Of a DNA stretch of 64,000 nucleotides, positions 9,171 to 21,527 are shown piece after piece (position 1 is the first letter of the stretch; every line of letters starts with the position of its first letter). Origin of the DNA: Kyrpidia tusciae DSM 2912 (lineage in GTDB: Bacteria > Bacillota > Bacilli > Kyrpidiales > Kyrpidiaceae); the NCBI RefSeq assembly GCF_000092905.1, contig NC_014098.1:2294001-2358000 (forward strand). The letters run 5' to 3'. The notes under the pieces were generated by a model. That model was given only the letters and a program-made list of their open reading frames with translations, was not told the DNA's origin and made no database searches. A program made the translations under genes and the position numbers.

Positions 9171-9733
9171 ATCAAACCTTTCAACATGTAAAGACCCATC
9201 GCAATGAGCAGACCACCGCCGATCAACTCCGCCCGCCACCCCCATCGGGATCCGGCCCTATATCCTAGCGCAAAGCCCGTGCGGGCGGCACCCCAAGCGG
9301 TGATCCCCAGAACCGGGATCACGGCCCACGCCAAAACCCCCGTAAAACTGAGGGCCATCGCCGCCGTAAAGGCATCGATGCTCGCAGCTAATGCCAGTGC
9401 CACCATAGGCCCCGACAACGCCCAGCGCTCATGGCGGTGCCTCCACCCTTGAGAGATGGTGTGCGCGCCAAGCAGGAAAAATGCAATCATGCCAACGGGG
9501 AGGATGAGATCGCCAAATCGTCCGTGCAGGCGCCGACCGAGCTCCAGCCCCAGGGCCGGTAGAAAAATGTGAAACATTGTGACGGCCAGTTCGAATCGCC
9601 CTCGTTCGCGCCGCGATACCCCTTGCAGCCCGAGTTTAAGGCTCACCGCGAAAACATCGGCAGCTAGTGCCACGGCCATGAGAGCGGTCTCGCTGTACAC
9701 GATGGCGGGCGAGACGAGAATCTCTTCCAACAT
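9167..9733 (-). CDS. MntP/YtaF-type manganese efflux or sporulation membrane protein
   Basis: A 188-residue, six-helix protein with two related half-repeats carrying intramembrane aspartates (VALAADVFAVSLKLG near residue 21, ALAASIDAFTAAMALSF near 112), the MntP layout. Bacillus YtaF, a sporulation membrane protein, belongs to the same family, so manganese export versus a spore role cannot be separated from sequence. Ribosome site GGAAAGAGG lies ahead of the ATG. No yybP-ykoY manganese riboswitch core is visible upstream. Confidence 0.75.
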   Translation of the reverse strand: MLEEILVSPAIVYSETALMAVALAADVFAVSLKLGLQGVSRRERGRFELAVTMFHIFLPALGLELGRRLHGRFGDLILPVGMIAFFLLGAHTISQGWRHRHERWALSGPMVALALAASIDAFTAAMALSFTGVLAWAVIPVLGITAWGAARTGFALGYRAGSRWGWRAELIGGGLLIAMGLYMLKGLI

Positions 9734-10138
9734 CGGGCACCTCTTTCCTTACATTTCCTGTCTGTTTCGCCCTCCCTCGTCCGCCCCCGCTCACCGAAAT
9801 TGAAACCATCTGAGAACCATCCTCCGGACAACCACCTTTTCCACGTCTATGCCCAAACCAAACCGGCCAGAACCAGACCTCCACCGGGTCGGAACCCTCT
9901 CTCCGCCCTCCGCTTGCCCAAGCTGGAAAACATTTTTCCCGGCATAATCTGCGAGAAAAAGGCAGATTGTTCATACATATCGCAAAGACGTCATCACAAT
10001 TTTGTTCCGTTCGAACCGGCCCATCGTGACTTGGGAACAACGGCCGTGTCACCAGCCGGAGCAAAAACTCTGCCTCCCCGGATCCGTGGGGCGAAGGCGA
10101 TTTTTTGTGGAAAGGCGACGGTTCGAGACCGGAAAGGC
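9734..10138. other. Intergenic stretch, no gene seen
   Basis: About 400 bases between the MntP-like gene and the first glycosyltransferase. Open frames here have no ribosome site or recognisable product. A weak 7-bp hairpin (AATCTGC/GCAGATT, near 9945-9970) is the only structure noticed. Confidence 0.5.
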
Positions 10139-11176
10139 CTAGCGCCGAACCTCTGTGACCAGGGCCTGCCTCATGGCATCCACCACGCGATCGACGCGAA
10201 ACCGGGCCACCGACTCTTGAACCACTTCGGGGCTTGGCAGAATCCCGGGATCCCGGACGATCCGCTGCAGGATCTCCGCCAGTTGCTGAATCTCCCCCAC
10301 GGGATACAGCCAACCGTTGACGCCGGGCTTAACGATATCTCTCGGCCCGACGGGACAATCCGAACTGACGCAGGGAATGCCGTGGGCCATGGCCTCGGCG
10401 AGCACCATCCCAAACCCCTCATATGCCGAGGTCAACACCAGCGCCGATGCGGCCGCCAAGGCACTCCAAGGATCGCTGACCCACCCCGTCCAGCGGATCC
10501 GGGAATCGATGCCAAGATCCCGGGCAAACGCAACCAAGGTCTCCTTCTCATCGCCGTCTCCGATCACCACGGCCTGCCAATCCCCATCCACCGCGGCCAA
10601 GGCCCGAAGAAAATCCGCCACCCGTTTTTGCCCTTCCACCATCAGCCTGCCCACGTAGACAAAAGTCGCCGTTGTCGGCCGGGGAACGACACGCCTGGCC
10701 GGCGGAACGGGATTATAAATCAAGTAGATCGGGTGCCTCCCATCAACCCGTTCAATTTGCCGGGCCATGTCCGAACTGATGGCGAGGTGAAAATCCGCTG
10801 TCTTAAGAATAAAATTTTGCCGCATGGTCGTCAGGGAAAAATGAAGCCACGATGCGACGGGAATCCGGCGGAAACGGAGCAAGGAGAAAAGCCTGGCCCA
10901 CACCAGCGCCTTTTTATCCAAGGCGACGACTGCGTCGGGGTCCCACCTCGCCAGACGAAAAAAACCGCGGACGAGCTTCGCAATCTTCCTCCCCGGCCCC
11001 ACCCCTGTTAGCTCACCCGGAAAGTCGGTCAACCAAGACCGGTCTTTAAGGTCGCCGAACAGCAGCAAGTGTGTGGCATCCCCGCGCCCCTCAAGGGCTC
11101 GGATCACCGTCCCGGTCACATTCTCGATCCCGCCCCGCCCCGATAAGGCAAAATAAACAACAAAAGCCACTCGCAT
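10139..11176 (-). CDS. Glycosyltransferase family 4 (GT-B fold)
   Basis: A 345-residue GT-B glycosyltransferase. The N-terminus RVAFVVYFALSGRGGIENV has the Gly-rich acceptor loop; the donor half contains YVGRLMVEGQKR and the E-x7-E motif EGFGMVLAE followed by GIPCVSSDCPVG. The ATG at 11176 is chosen because GGAGGGAA precedes it; a longer frame to 11314 has no ribosome site and would run into the neighbouring gene. It pairs with the GT2 gene 34 bases upstream, suggesting assembly of a surface polysaccharide. Donor and acceptor sugars are unknown. Confidence 0.85.
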   Translation of the reverse strand: MRVAFVVYFALSGRGGIENVTGTVIRALEGRGDATHLLLFGDLKDRSWLTDFPGELTGVGPGRKIAKLVRGFFRLARWDPDAVVALDKKALVWARLFSLLRFRRIPVASWLHFSLTTMRQNFILKTADFHLAISSDMARQIERVDGRHPIYLIYNPVPPARRVVPRPTTATFVYVGRLMVEGQKRVADFLRALAAVDGDWQAVVIGDGDEKETLVAFARDLGIDSRIRWTGWVSDPWSALAAASALVLTSAYEGFGMVLAEAMAHGIPCVSSDCPVGPRDIVKPGVNGWLYPVGEIQQLAEILQRIVRDPGILPSPEVVQESVARFRVDRVVDAMRQALVTEVRR

Positions 11177-11210
11177 GTCGATTCCCTCCAGATAAAGACA
11201 ACATTGCCAG

Positions 11211-12173
11211 TCAGGGCAGGTGGAGCGGCGACCCTTCCTTGGCTCCGCCGCTTTCCTGGCGATGAGCCAAGTGATATCGCAGCACCCCCGGAGCGAGCCG
11301 CAGGAAGGACACAATGACCCTGGGGTTTTTCAGCGCCTCGGCCAAGGCGAGGTGAATCTTTTTCTCCTTGAGAGGTTGGACAACTCGGTAGTAGTCCACC
11401 AGCTGCCGGGCATGACTCGCGCGATCTGACAAAGCCCGGTAGACCTCCCGCTCCCTTGACCGGTCCACCTTGGCGAGCAGCTCCACGGCAATGTCATAGA
11501 CCTGCTGGTGAAGAGGAATTTTATCATGAACCAGAGATTCCCCGCGATTTCGATAGTAGTAGTACGCCTCCGGGACCAACCACATGGAAGCCCCTCGCCG
11601 CAACCACGTGAACAAAAACACAAAATCCTCGCCAAAACGCAGCGCTTCTGGGTATCGAACCCCCGATTCAACCAGCCGTTGTCGATGCATGAAGGGTTTC
11701 ACGAGCCCAAGGTCCCACCGGATAAATGGCTCTAACGTGACCCGGCCCTCAGTCGGCGGTAGGCCCCGCTCCCGGAACAACGTGGTCCACGGAAGCTCCG
11801 CCCCGTCCTCAATAAAATAGAGGTCATCACAGACAAGATCGGCTTTCTCCCGCGCGGCGGTTTCGTACAGCCGCGCCAAACGGTCCTCCGCCCACCAATC
11901 GTCCCCGTCCAAAACGGCGATCCACTCCCCCCGGGACTCTGCGATGGCCCGGTTGCGGCTGAAAGACGGCCCCTTGTTCCCTTCGTTGACAAACAGGCGG
12001 ACGCGGGGGTCGGCGTGGGCCTTCACCCGGGCCACGGTATCATCTGTCGAGGCGTCATCCACCACCAAAACTTCCAGATCCCCCAGCGTCTGCCCAAGGG
12101 CGGAACGAAGGGCCCCTTCGATATACCGCCCCACATTGTACGTGGGGATGATCACCGAAACCAAAGGTTTCAT
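11211..12173 (-). CDS. Glycosyltransferase family 2
   Basis: A 320-residue GT-A enzyme. The N-terminal nucleotide-sugar site is SVIIPTYNVGRYIEGALRSA with VVDDASTDDT, and the metal-binding DxD-type motif is VLDGDDWW near residue 90. The C-terminal third is helical and basic. The start ATG follows GGGGGAGC. Together with the downstream GT4 gene it probably adds sugars to a cell-surface glycan, but no wzx/wzy or glycan operon is present in the window. Confidence 0.85.
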   Translation of the reverse strand: MKPLVSVIIPTYNVGRYIEGALRSALGQTLGDLEVLVVDDASTDDTVARVKAHADPRVRLFVNEGNKGPSFSRNRAIAESRGEWIAVLDGDDWWAEDRLARLYETAAREKADLVCDDLYFIEDGAELPWTTLFRERGLPPTEGRVTLEPFIRWDLGLVKPFMHRQRLVESGVRYPEALRFGEDFVFLFTWLRRGASMWLVPEAYYYYRNRGESLVHDKIPLHQQVYDIAVELLAKVDRSREREVYRALSDRASHARQLVDYYRVVQPLKEKKIHLALAEALKNPRVIVSFLRLAPGVLRYHLAHRQESGGAKEGSPLHLP

Positions 12174-12333
12174 TGCGCTCCCCCTTCTGTCTGCCGCCCC
12201 GGGTGAACCGCCACTCGGGCTCGGCGGTCACCCGCGAAAACGGCGACGGAACCGCCTCCATTATAGTGAGGCGCGGACAAGCAGGCAATGCCGCCGTCCT
12301 GTTGCGCATTCCGTTCACCGTCGTGACCCCCAC

Positions 12334-13017
12334 CTATCCCCGTTTGCGCCAGCGCACCACCATAAACCCGGCCCCAGCTTCATCTTGGGACACCCTTCGC
12401 CTCATTTCCAGAGACCAGGCCGAAGCCTCGTCTGTGAATTCCCTTGGGCTGACATACAGTCCGAACCGCACCTGCTCCGGTATACAGGGACCGATTTCCA
12501 CGGCCTCTTCATAAGAGAAAAACCGTGCGCCGTGATAGACACTGGTGGCATCTTCCCGCCCTCGTTTTGAGTATTGTTCCGCCCAGGGGCCCAATTTTGC
12601 AATAAACCCCACCACCAATCGCCCGCCCGGTTTAACAACCCGGTAGGCCTCGTGCAATGCCGCCTTCGGATCGGCGACAAACTCGAGAGTCACATTTGAC
12701 AGCGCCAGATCAAAGCTGTCCGGCTGAAACGGCAGATGGGTGATATCCGCCCGGATAAAGGGCACGCGCCCATCCCCTTTGCGCCGGGCGACTTCCAGCA
12801 TTTCTTCCGATAAATCGACCCCGCTCACCGATAACCCGAGCTCGTGCAGCCAATAGGTGTACGAACCTGTGCCGCACCCCAGGTCGACGGCCGATTCGCC
12901 GGCCCGGGGCCGCGCCATTTCTCCGATGAGGCTGCGTTCCACCGCATCGACAAAATGTCCCAGGGGCGTGCGGCAAAAGTCATCGTAGGATTCAGCCTTC
13001 TGATCAAACAGCGTCAT
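12334..13017 (-). CDS. Class I SAM-dependent methyltransferase
   Basis: A 227-residue methyltransferase of the Methyltransf_11/UbiE type. Motif I VDLGCGTGSYTYW is near residue 40, the acidic ribose-binding motif GVDLSEEML near 62, and LSNVTLEFV follows. The true start is the ATG at 13017 overlapping the stop of the upstream MFS gene (ATGA); a longer frame upstream is a shadow of the MFS gene. The substrate is unknown. Confidence 0.85.
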   Translation of the reverse strand: MTLFDQKAESYDDFCRTPLGHFVDAVERSLIGEMARPRAGESAVDLGCGTGSYTYWLHELGLSVSGVDLSEEMLEVARRKGDGRVPFIRADITHLPFQPDSFDLALSNVTLEFVADPKAALHEAYRVVKPGGRLVVGFIAKLGPWAEQYSKRGREDATSVYHGARFFSYEEAVEIGPCIPEQVRFGLYVSPREFTDEASAWSLEMRRRVSQDEAGAGFMVVRWRKRG

Positions 13018-14234
13018 CTCGCCACACCCGTTTCGACGTCTCTCAACCACAACGCCGCCACGAAACCCGAGGCGATGACGAGTCCCCCTACAATGCCCAT
13101 CGACGTGGAGATACCCAGAGCATCGGCCAAGAGGCCGGACACGAGGGCACCGACCGCGTAGCCAAAATCCCTCCAGAACCGATACACCCCCAGCGCCGAA
13201 GCCCGCCACTCCGCTTCGGAATGATCGGCCACAGCAGCGAGCAAGGTCGGATAGACCATCGCGGTCCCGATGCCGAGCAATATGGAGCCGACGGACCAGA
13301 GAGCGAACCCCTGAGTAAACACGATCCACAGAATCGCCCCGCCCTGAATGAGCATCCCCAGGATGATCAACCAGGTGCGTCCGAACCGGTCGCTCAAAGG
13401 TCCCGTCGCCAATTGCAGCAGTCCCCAGGTCCCGGGGTACAAGGCGACAATCGTCCCCACCGCCGCGATGTCCAAGAAATGAGCATTGAGAAACAACGGG
13501 AGCAGTCCCCATATCATGCCGTCCTTAAAATTGGTCATGAACCCGGCCTGACTGGCGCTGAGGAGCGGTTTGTTTTGCCAAGTCGCAATCGCAAAGGCGC
13601 GCCCGAGGGGGAGGGAAGACCCCGCCACAGTCTTGGATAGGGTGGTGGTATCCTTCACCAGGAAGCTTGACAACAAGAGCCCGGCCAGGGCATAAGCGAC
13701 ACCCAAGTAAAAAGGCTGTGGCCGCACCCCGTACACCGCAGCTACATATCCGGACACCAGGGCCGTGATGGAAATGGCGGAATACCCGGCAAACTCGTTG
13801 AGGCCGAGGACCAAGCCCCGAAACCGAGGACCGGCCAAATCGATTTTCATGTTCACCGTCATGGACCAAGTGAAGCCCTGATTGATGCCAAGAAGGACGT
13901 TGGCAAAAATCACCCAGCCCCAGTTCGAGGCAAACATGACTAGGAAGGGCACAGGCAGACCGACCACCCACCCGGCGACCAAAAGCCGTTTCCGACCAAA
14001 AAGATCCGCGATGCGGCCGGCAAACAGGTTGGACAGAGCCTTGACGACGCCAAAACTGATAATAAAGGCGACGGCCGCGCTTTTGCCCGCAATCCCGAAA
14101 TCCTGTTGCGCAACCAACGGCAAGACGGTCCGCTCAAGACCGACCATGCCTCCGACGAATAGATTGACAATCACGAGGAGCGCGATTTGCACCCAACGAC
14201 TTCGCAAGAGACCGAGGCCCCCCACCCCCCGCAC
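13014..14234 (-). CDS. MFS transporter
   Basis: A 406-residue, 12-helix major facilitator protein with the loop 2-3 motif GRIADLFGRKRLLVAGW and a related motif GPLSDRFGRTWLII in the second half. It is translationally coupled to the methyltransferase downstream. The start is uncertain: GTG at 14234 or GTG at 14225, the latter better spaced from GGGAGG. The substrate is unknown; drug or metabolite export is typical. Confidence 0.85.
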   Translation of the reverse strand: MRGVGGLGLLRSRWVQIALLVIVNLFVGGMVGLERTVLPLVAQQDFGIAGKSAAVAFIISFGVVKALSNLFAGRIADLFGRKRLLVAGWVVGLPVPFLVMFASNWGWVIFANVLLGINQGFTWSMTVNMKIDLAGPRFRGLVLGLNEFAGYSAISITALVSGYVAAVYGVRPQPFYLGVAYALAGLLLSSFLVKDTTTLSKTVAGSSLPLGRAFAIATWQNKPLLSASQAGFMTNFKDGMIWGLLPLFLNAHFLDIAAVGTIVALYPGTWGLLQLATGPLSDRFGRTWLIILGMLIQGGAILWIVFTQGFALWSVGSILLGIGTAMVYPTLLAAVADHSEAEWRASALGVYRFWRDFGYAVGALVSGLLADALGISTSMGIVGGLVIASGFVAALWLRDVETGVAR

Positions 14235-14252
14235 CTCCCTTTCGGTTGACGC

Positions 14253-14981
14253 TTATTGACCGGCATTGGCGCGTCGGATCCGTTCGTAATCGGATGGTTT
14301 GGGAGGTACATCCCGGGTCATGAAAGCGATAAACTCTTCCAATGAACGAGGCTGGAGAGCAACGTTGAAGCGACGTTCGAACCCGATGGTGGACACCGGT
14401 TTACCGCTCAGATTACGCCCACAGACCGAACCCGAGTAGGCTCCGGGATAGACCTCAATATGATCTTCCAATTTCATGAGCTTGCCGAATAGGCTCTCGT
14501 ACAGGTCTCTGGCTCCTTCCTCCAAACTGGAAGCCAATTCCGTACGCCCTGCATCGCCAACCATTAACGTGTGCCCGGTGAGTACAAACCATGGGGCATC
14601 GGCGCGGCGAAGACCAGAGACGAGGAGTGAAATGTGTTCCGGCGTATGGCCCGGCGTATACAGAATTTGGATTTTCGTATTGCCCGCGAATAGGACATCC
14701 CCATCATCCACAGGATCAAACCTGTAGTTTGCATCGGCGGAGCGGTGCAACACATACTTCGCGCCGGTTCGTTCCGCCAATCGCCGGCCCCCCGAAATGT
14801 GGTCGGCATGAATATGGGTATCAAAGACGTAGCGGATATTCAGCCCGATTCGCTCGGCCTCCTGGATATAAAACTCGACGTCATCCACCGGATCGACAAC
14901 GGCGCCCTGACTTTCACTGCCGCAGCCGAACAGGTAGGATGCAGCAACCGGGTCCTGATGCAGGTATTGTCGAAAAATCAT
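14253..14981 (-). CDS. MBL-fold hydrolase, persulfide dioxygenase (ETHE1)-like
   Basis: A 242-residue metallo-beta-lactamase-fold protein. The HxHxDH motif appears as THIHADHISG (about residue 55), followed by TPGHTPEH and MVGDAGR, which supply the two His and one Asp of mononuclear iron persulfide dioxygenases. Where the family normally has a His-containing YPxHG loop, this protein reads YPGAYSGSVCG, so a dinuclear site is unlikely. The ATG at 14981 has a strong GGAGGGAGG site and overlaps the stop of the ArsR-rhodanese gene, supporting a role in sulfane-sulfur oxidation. Confidence 0.8.
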   Translation of the reverse strand: MIFRQYLHQDPVAASYLFGCGSESQGAVVDPVDDVEFYIQEAERIGLNIRYVFDTHIHADHISGGRRLAERTGAKYVLHRSADANYRFDPVDDGDVLFAGNTKIQILYTPGHTPEHISLLVSGLRRADAPWFVLTGHTLMVGDAGRTELASSLEEGARDLYESLFGKLMKLEDHIEVYPGAYSGSVCGRNLSGKPVSTIGFERRFNVALQPRSLEEFIAFMTRDVPPKPSDYERIRRANAGQ

Positions 14982-15655
14982 CTTACAATCCTCCCTCCGG
15001 AAACTGACGTGGCTCTTCGCCACTCCCGAACGCCCTGTTCCACTCGGACCGCCCGGTAGCCGTGACGCCGCAGAATTTGTACCGCTTCAGCAGCAAAGAG
15101 GCAATAGCGCCCTCGGCAATAGGCCACGATCTGCTTGTCTTTCGGCAACTTGGCCATGGTTTGCTCCAACTCCTCAATGGGGATCGACCAAGCTCCGGGG
15201 ATATGGTCGAATTCGTATTCATCCCGCGGCCGAACATCGATGAGCACCACATCGGAGTCTTTCATCAAGACGCTGAGTTGATCTGCAGTTAGCGGCATGT
15301 GTGAATCCAATGGTTGAATCCAGGTCTCTCGTTCGGTTTCTATAGCGCGATATAACCACTCACCGAGCTCCTGGACTTTCAAGAGGAGATCCATAATGCG
15401 ATCGTCGGCAAGTTGGTACACGGAATAGTTACCCCGTTTATAAAATTTCACGAGGCGCGCATCCAACAGTGTCTGAAGATGCTGAGAAACGTTGGCGAGA
15501 CTCTGCTGGGTTTCCCGGGCCAGCGCCTCCACCGACTTCGGTCCCTGGGAGAGCAAGTCGAGAAGTTCCATTCGCCGTGGGTTTCCCATGGCCTTCCCCA
15601 GTCTCGCGAGTTCGGCGTATACGGCTTCCTTAAACGGCCTTGAGTTCGCAGCCAT
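14978..15655 (-). CDS. ArsR-family regulator fused to a rhodanese domain
   Basis: A 225-residue fusion. Residues about 10-85 are an ArsR winged helix (GNPRRMELLDLLSQGPKSVEALA, LANVSQHLQTLLDARLV); residues about 120-220 are a rhodanese domain with active-site loop AYCRGRYCLFAAEA. Such fusions are thought to sense sulfane sulfur through the rhodanese cysteine. It is coupled to the MBL-fold persulfide dioxygenase-like gene. The ATG at 15655 has GGAGGGGGA upstream; a consensus promoter lies at 15830-15858. Confidence 0.85.
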   Translation of the reverse strand: MAANSRPFKEAVYAELARLGKAMGNPRRMELLDLLSQGPKSVEALARETQQSLANVSQHLQTLLDARLVKFYKRGNYSVYQLADDRIMDLLLKVQELGEWLYRAIETERETWIQPLDSHMPLTADQLSVLMKDSDVVLIDVRPRDEYEFDHIPGAWSIPIEELEQTMAKLPKDKQIVAYCRGRYCLFAAEAVQILRRHGYRAVRVEQGVREWRRATSVSGGRIVR

Positions 15656-15829
15656 TCCTATCCCCCTCCTCGACGGCACCCAAAATATTCCCACTATGAG
15701 GCGCACCGATCCTTGCACGACGCCAGACGCCGACTCGACAGAAACGGATCATGTGTCCAGCAACTCTCAAGCAACTCCATCCCGAAGACCCGCCGTAAGA
15801 ACTACATGTATTCAATTGTTTTGTTGATT

Positions 15830-15858
15830 AATATATCCCTTGTATGCCTCGGTGTCAA
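15830..15858 (-). promoter_or_regulatory. Consensus promoter of the ArsR-rhodanese/MBL operon
   Basis: Minus strand TTGACA (15858-15853), 17-base spacer, TATATT (15835-15830). AT-rich, partly symmetrical sequence follows the -10 and may hold the regulator's operator. The stretch 15656-15899 contains no gene. Confidence 0.65.
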
Positions 15859-15899
15859 TGCCGGCTATTATGGGGGAAATTTGAAAGTACCCAGGCATA

Positions 15900-15932
15900 G
15901 CAAAGCCCCGCAGGTGGTTACCTGCGGGGCTT
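15900..15932 (-). terminator. Hairpin terminator of the rRNA locus
   Basis: A 13-bp stem (AAGCCCCGCAGGT/ACCTGCGGGGCTT) with a 4-base loop, about 10 bases past the end of the 5S gene. The T-run is weak (CTTTG). Confidence 0.6.
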
Positions 15933-15941
15933 GCGGGAACG

Positions 15942-16058
15942 CGCCCGGCAACGTCCTACTCTCCCAGGGCCCGGCGGCCCAAGTACCATCGGCGCTGGAG
16001 GACTTCACTTCTGTGTTCGGGATGGGAACAGGTGTTTCCCCTCCGCTCTCGTCACCCG
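15942..16058 (-). rRNA. rrf: 5S ribosomal RNA
   Basis: The complement contains the 5S core (ACCCGTTCCCATCCCGAACA-like block, here CCTGTTCCCATCCCGAACAC) and a closing GGGAGAGTAGGACGTTGCCG end. Ends are set to about 117 nt by the terminal helix and may be off by a few bases. It follows the 23S gene by about 40 bases. Confidence 0.92.
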
Positions 16059-16095
16059 ACCCTCGTTCCCTCAAAACCGAAAAGCCACCACAGCG

Positions 16096-19051
<2,956 letters not shown>

Positions 19052-19065
19052 CGCTGCGTGGCTTT

Positions 19066-19083
19066 TCAGTTCTCAAGGAACAA
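19066..19083 (-). promoter_or_regulatory. boxA-type antitermination element ahead of 23S
   Basis: Minus strand TGTTCCTTGAGAACT, the Bacillus-type rrn boxA sequence, just upstream of 23S and downstream of the internal promoter. It also forms one strand of the 23S processing stem. Confidence 0.55.
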
Positions 19084-19110
19084 GTGCATCGATCTCGCGA
19101 CGCAGTATTT

Positions 19111-19139
19111 ATCATCGCACATAGCGACAAGAATGTCAA
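19111..19139 (-). promoter_or_regulatory. Candidate promoter for 23S-5S inside the spacer
   Basis: Minus strand TTGACA (19139-19134), 17-base spacer, GATGAT (19116-19111). The -35 is perfect and the -10 matches four of six. It lies after two hairpin terminators and before boxA, so 23S-5S could be transcribed independently of 16S. Confidence 0.5.
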
Positions 19140-19140
19140 C

Positions 19141-19183
19141 AACAAAAACGAACAAAGAGAGAGTGCAAGGGGTGCACTCTCTC
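19141..19183 (-). terminator. Hairpin terminator in the 16S-23S spacer (distal)
   Basis: A perfect 11-bp stem (GAGAGAGTGCA/TGCACTCTCTC, 19157-19183) with a 5-base loop, followed on the minus strand by TTTGTTCGTTTTTG. It sits between the 28-codon ORF and the 23S promoter. Confidence 0.65.
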
Positions 19184-19216
19184 GGCTTACGTGTGCCCGT
19201 CAAGAAGAGAAGGCGA

Positions 19217-19303
19217 TTAAAAAAGGAAAACCAGCAACGTCCCGAGGGTTTGTTCGACTACACCGGTCAAAACGCCCACCAATCCGAGTACCGAGCTGAT
19301 CAT
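19217..19303 (-). CDS. 28-residue hydrophobic peptide in the rRNA spacer (hypothetical)
   Basis: ATG at 19303 with AAGGAG and GGGGGGAG upstream opens a 28-codon frame (MISSVLGLVGVLTGVVEQTL...) that is almost wholly hydrophobic, ending at a TAA just before the distal terminator. The frame is open further upstream (second hydrophobic stretch VGLVLSMFFSVAALIM) but without a good start site. It resembles small membrane peptides in general; I cannot assign a family. It may be a chance ORF. Confidence 0.3.
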   Translation of the reverse strand: MISSVLGLVGVLTGVVEQTLGTLLVFLF

Positions 19304-19435
19304 AGGCTCCCCCCTGCTCCTTCTTTCTTCCGCAACCGGCTGCGTCTTCATTATAAGCGCCGCAACGCTGAAAAACATTGACAGAACCAGGCCAACCGTG
19401 TGAAAAGTCCTTGCCAAGCGGTGATCATCATATAG

Positions 19436-19461
19436 CAAAAAACCACTCCGGCGAGTGGTCC
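19436..19461 (-). terminator. Intrinsic terminator after tRNA-Ala
   Basis: Minus strand ACCACTC-GCCG-GAGTGGT followed by TTTTT: a 7-bp stem, 4-base loop and U-run, about 30 bases past tRNA-Ala. It should stop transcripts of 16S-tRNA before 23S unless antiterminated. Confidence 0.7.
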
Positions 19462-19493
19462 TTCGACTCTTCCCCTTTAACCGTTGCCTTCCG

Positions 19494-19568
19494 TGGTGGA
19501 GGCAAGCGGATTCGAACCGCTGACCTCCTGCTTGCAAGGCAGGCGCTCTCCCACTGAGCTATGCCCCC
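19494..19568 (-). tRNA. tRNA-Ala (anticodon TGC)
   Basis: A 75-nt cloverleaf on the minus strand: GGGGGCA acceptor, D-arm GCTC/GAGC, anticodon stem CCTGC/GCAGG with loop CTTGCAA, T-arm GTTCGAATCC and encoded CCA. Confidence 0.95.
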
Positions 19569-19571
19569 ACA

Positions 19572-19648
19572 TGGTGGGCCTAAGTGGACTTGAACCACTG
19601 ACCTCACGATTATCAGTCGTGCGCTCTGGCCAACTGAGCTATAGGCCC
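19572..19648 (-). tRNA. tRNA-Ile (anticodon GAT)
   Basis: A 77-nt cloverleaf on the minus strand beginning GGGCCTATAGCTCAG, anticodon loop CTGATAA, T-loop GTTCAAGTCC and encoded CCA. It is three bases from tRNA-Ala, the usual rRNA spacer pair. Confidence 0.95.
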
Positions 19649-19674
19649 GCTGTACCCCCGGAGCTCCTCGCTCC

Positions 19675-19702
19675 CTCAGAATCAAACAGTACGCCCACTC
19701 CA
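19675..19702 (-). other. 16S rRNA 3' processing-stem strand
   Basis: The minus-strand sequence GGCGTACTGTTTGATTCTGAG is complementary to the leader at 21285-21308, giving a long helix around 16S that fits RNase III processing. Confidence 0.6.
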
Positions 19703-19726
19703 ACCCCTTCGCCTTGCCTTGCTCCC

Positions 19727-21268
<1,542 letters not shown>

Positions 21269-21443
21269 GATTCATCCGGGCTTGAAGTGGCGTACTGTTT
21301 GATTCTCAAGGATCGAGGTGCCGCCACGTCGGCAACATGATTCATTCTATCATCCAAACGCTGTTTGTGCAACAGGAAAATGGCTCCGTGAGTCACCCTC
21401 CAGCGCTTTCTCCCCGACACCAGCCTTGGCCGAGGCGAAGTTA

Positions 21444-21473
21444 ATCATAACAAACGCGGCTCCCTTCTGTCAA
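21444..21473 (-). promoter_or_regulatory. rRNA promoter
   Basis: Minus strand TTGACA (21473-21468), 18-base spacer, TATGAT (21449-21444), about 170 bases before 16S. The leader contains a boxA-like CCTTGAGAAT (near 21302-21311) and one strand of the 16S processing stem (21285-21308). Confidence 0.7.
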
Positions 21474-21527
21474 TGCCCCGCAACGGCTATGGCTCCTCCT
21501 GAATGCCTCTCAGAGGTGTCCACCGTC

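Noticed and set aside
9734-10138. Possible manganese riboswitch ahead of the MntP-like gene
   Set aside because: The conserved yybP-ykoY core was looked for and not seen.
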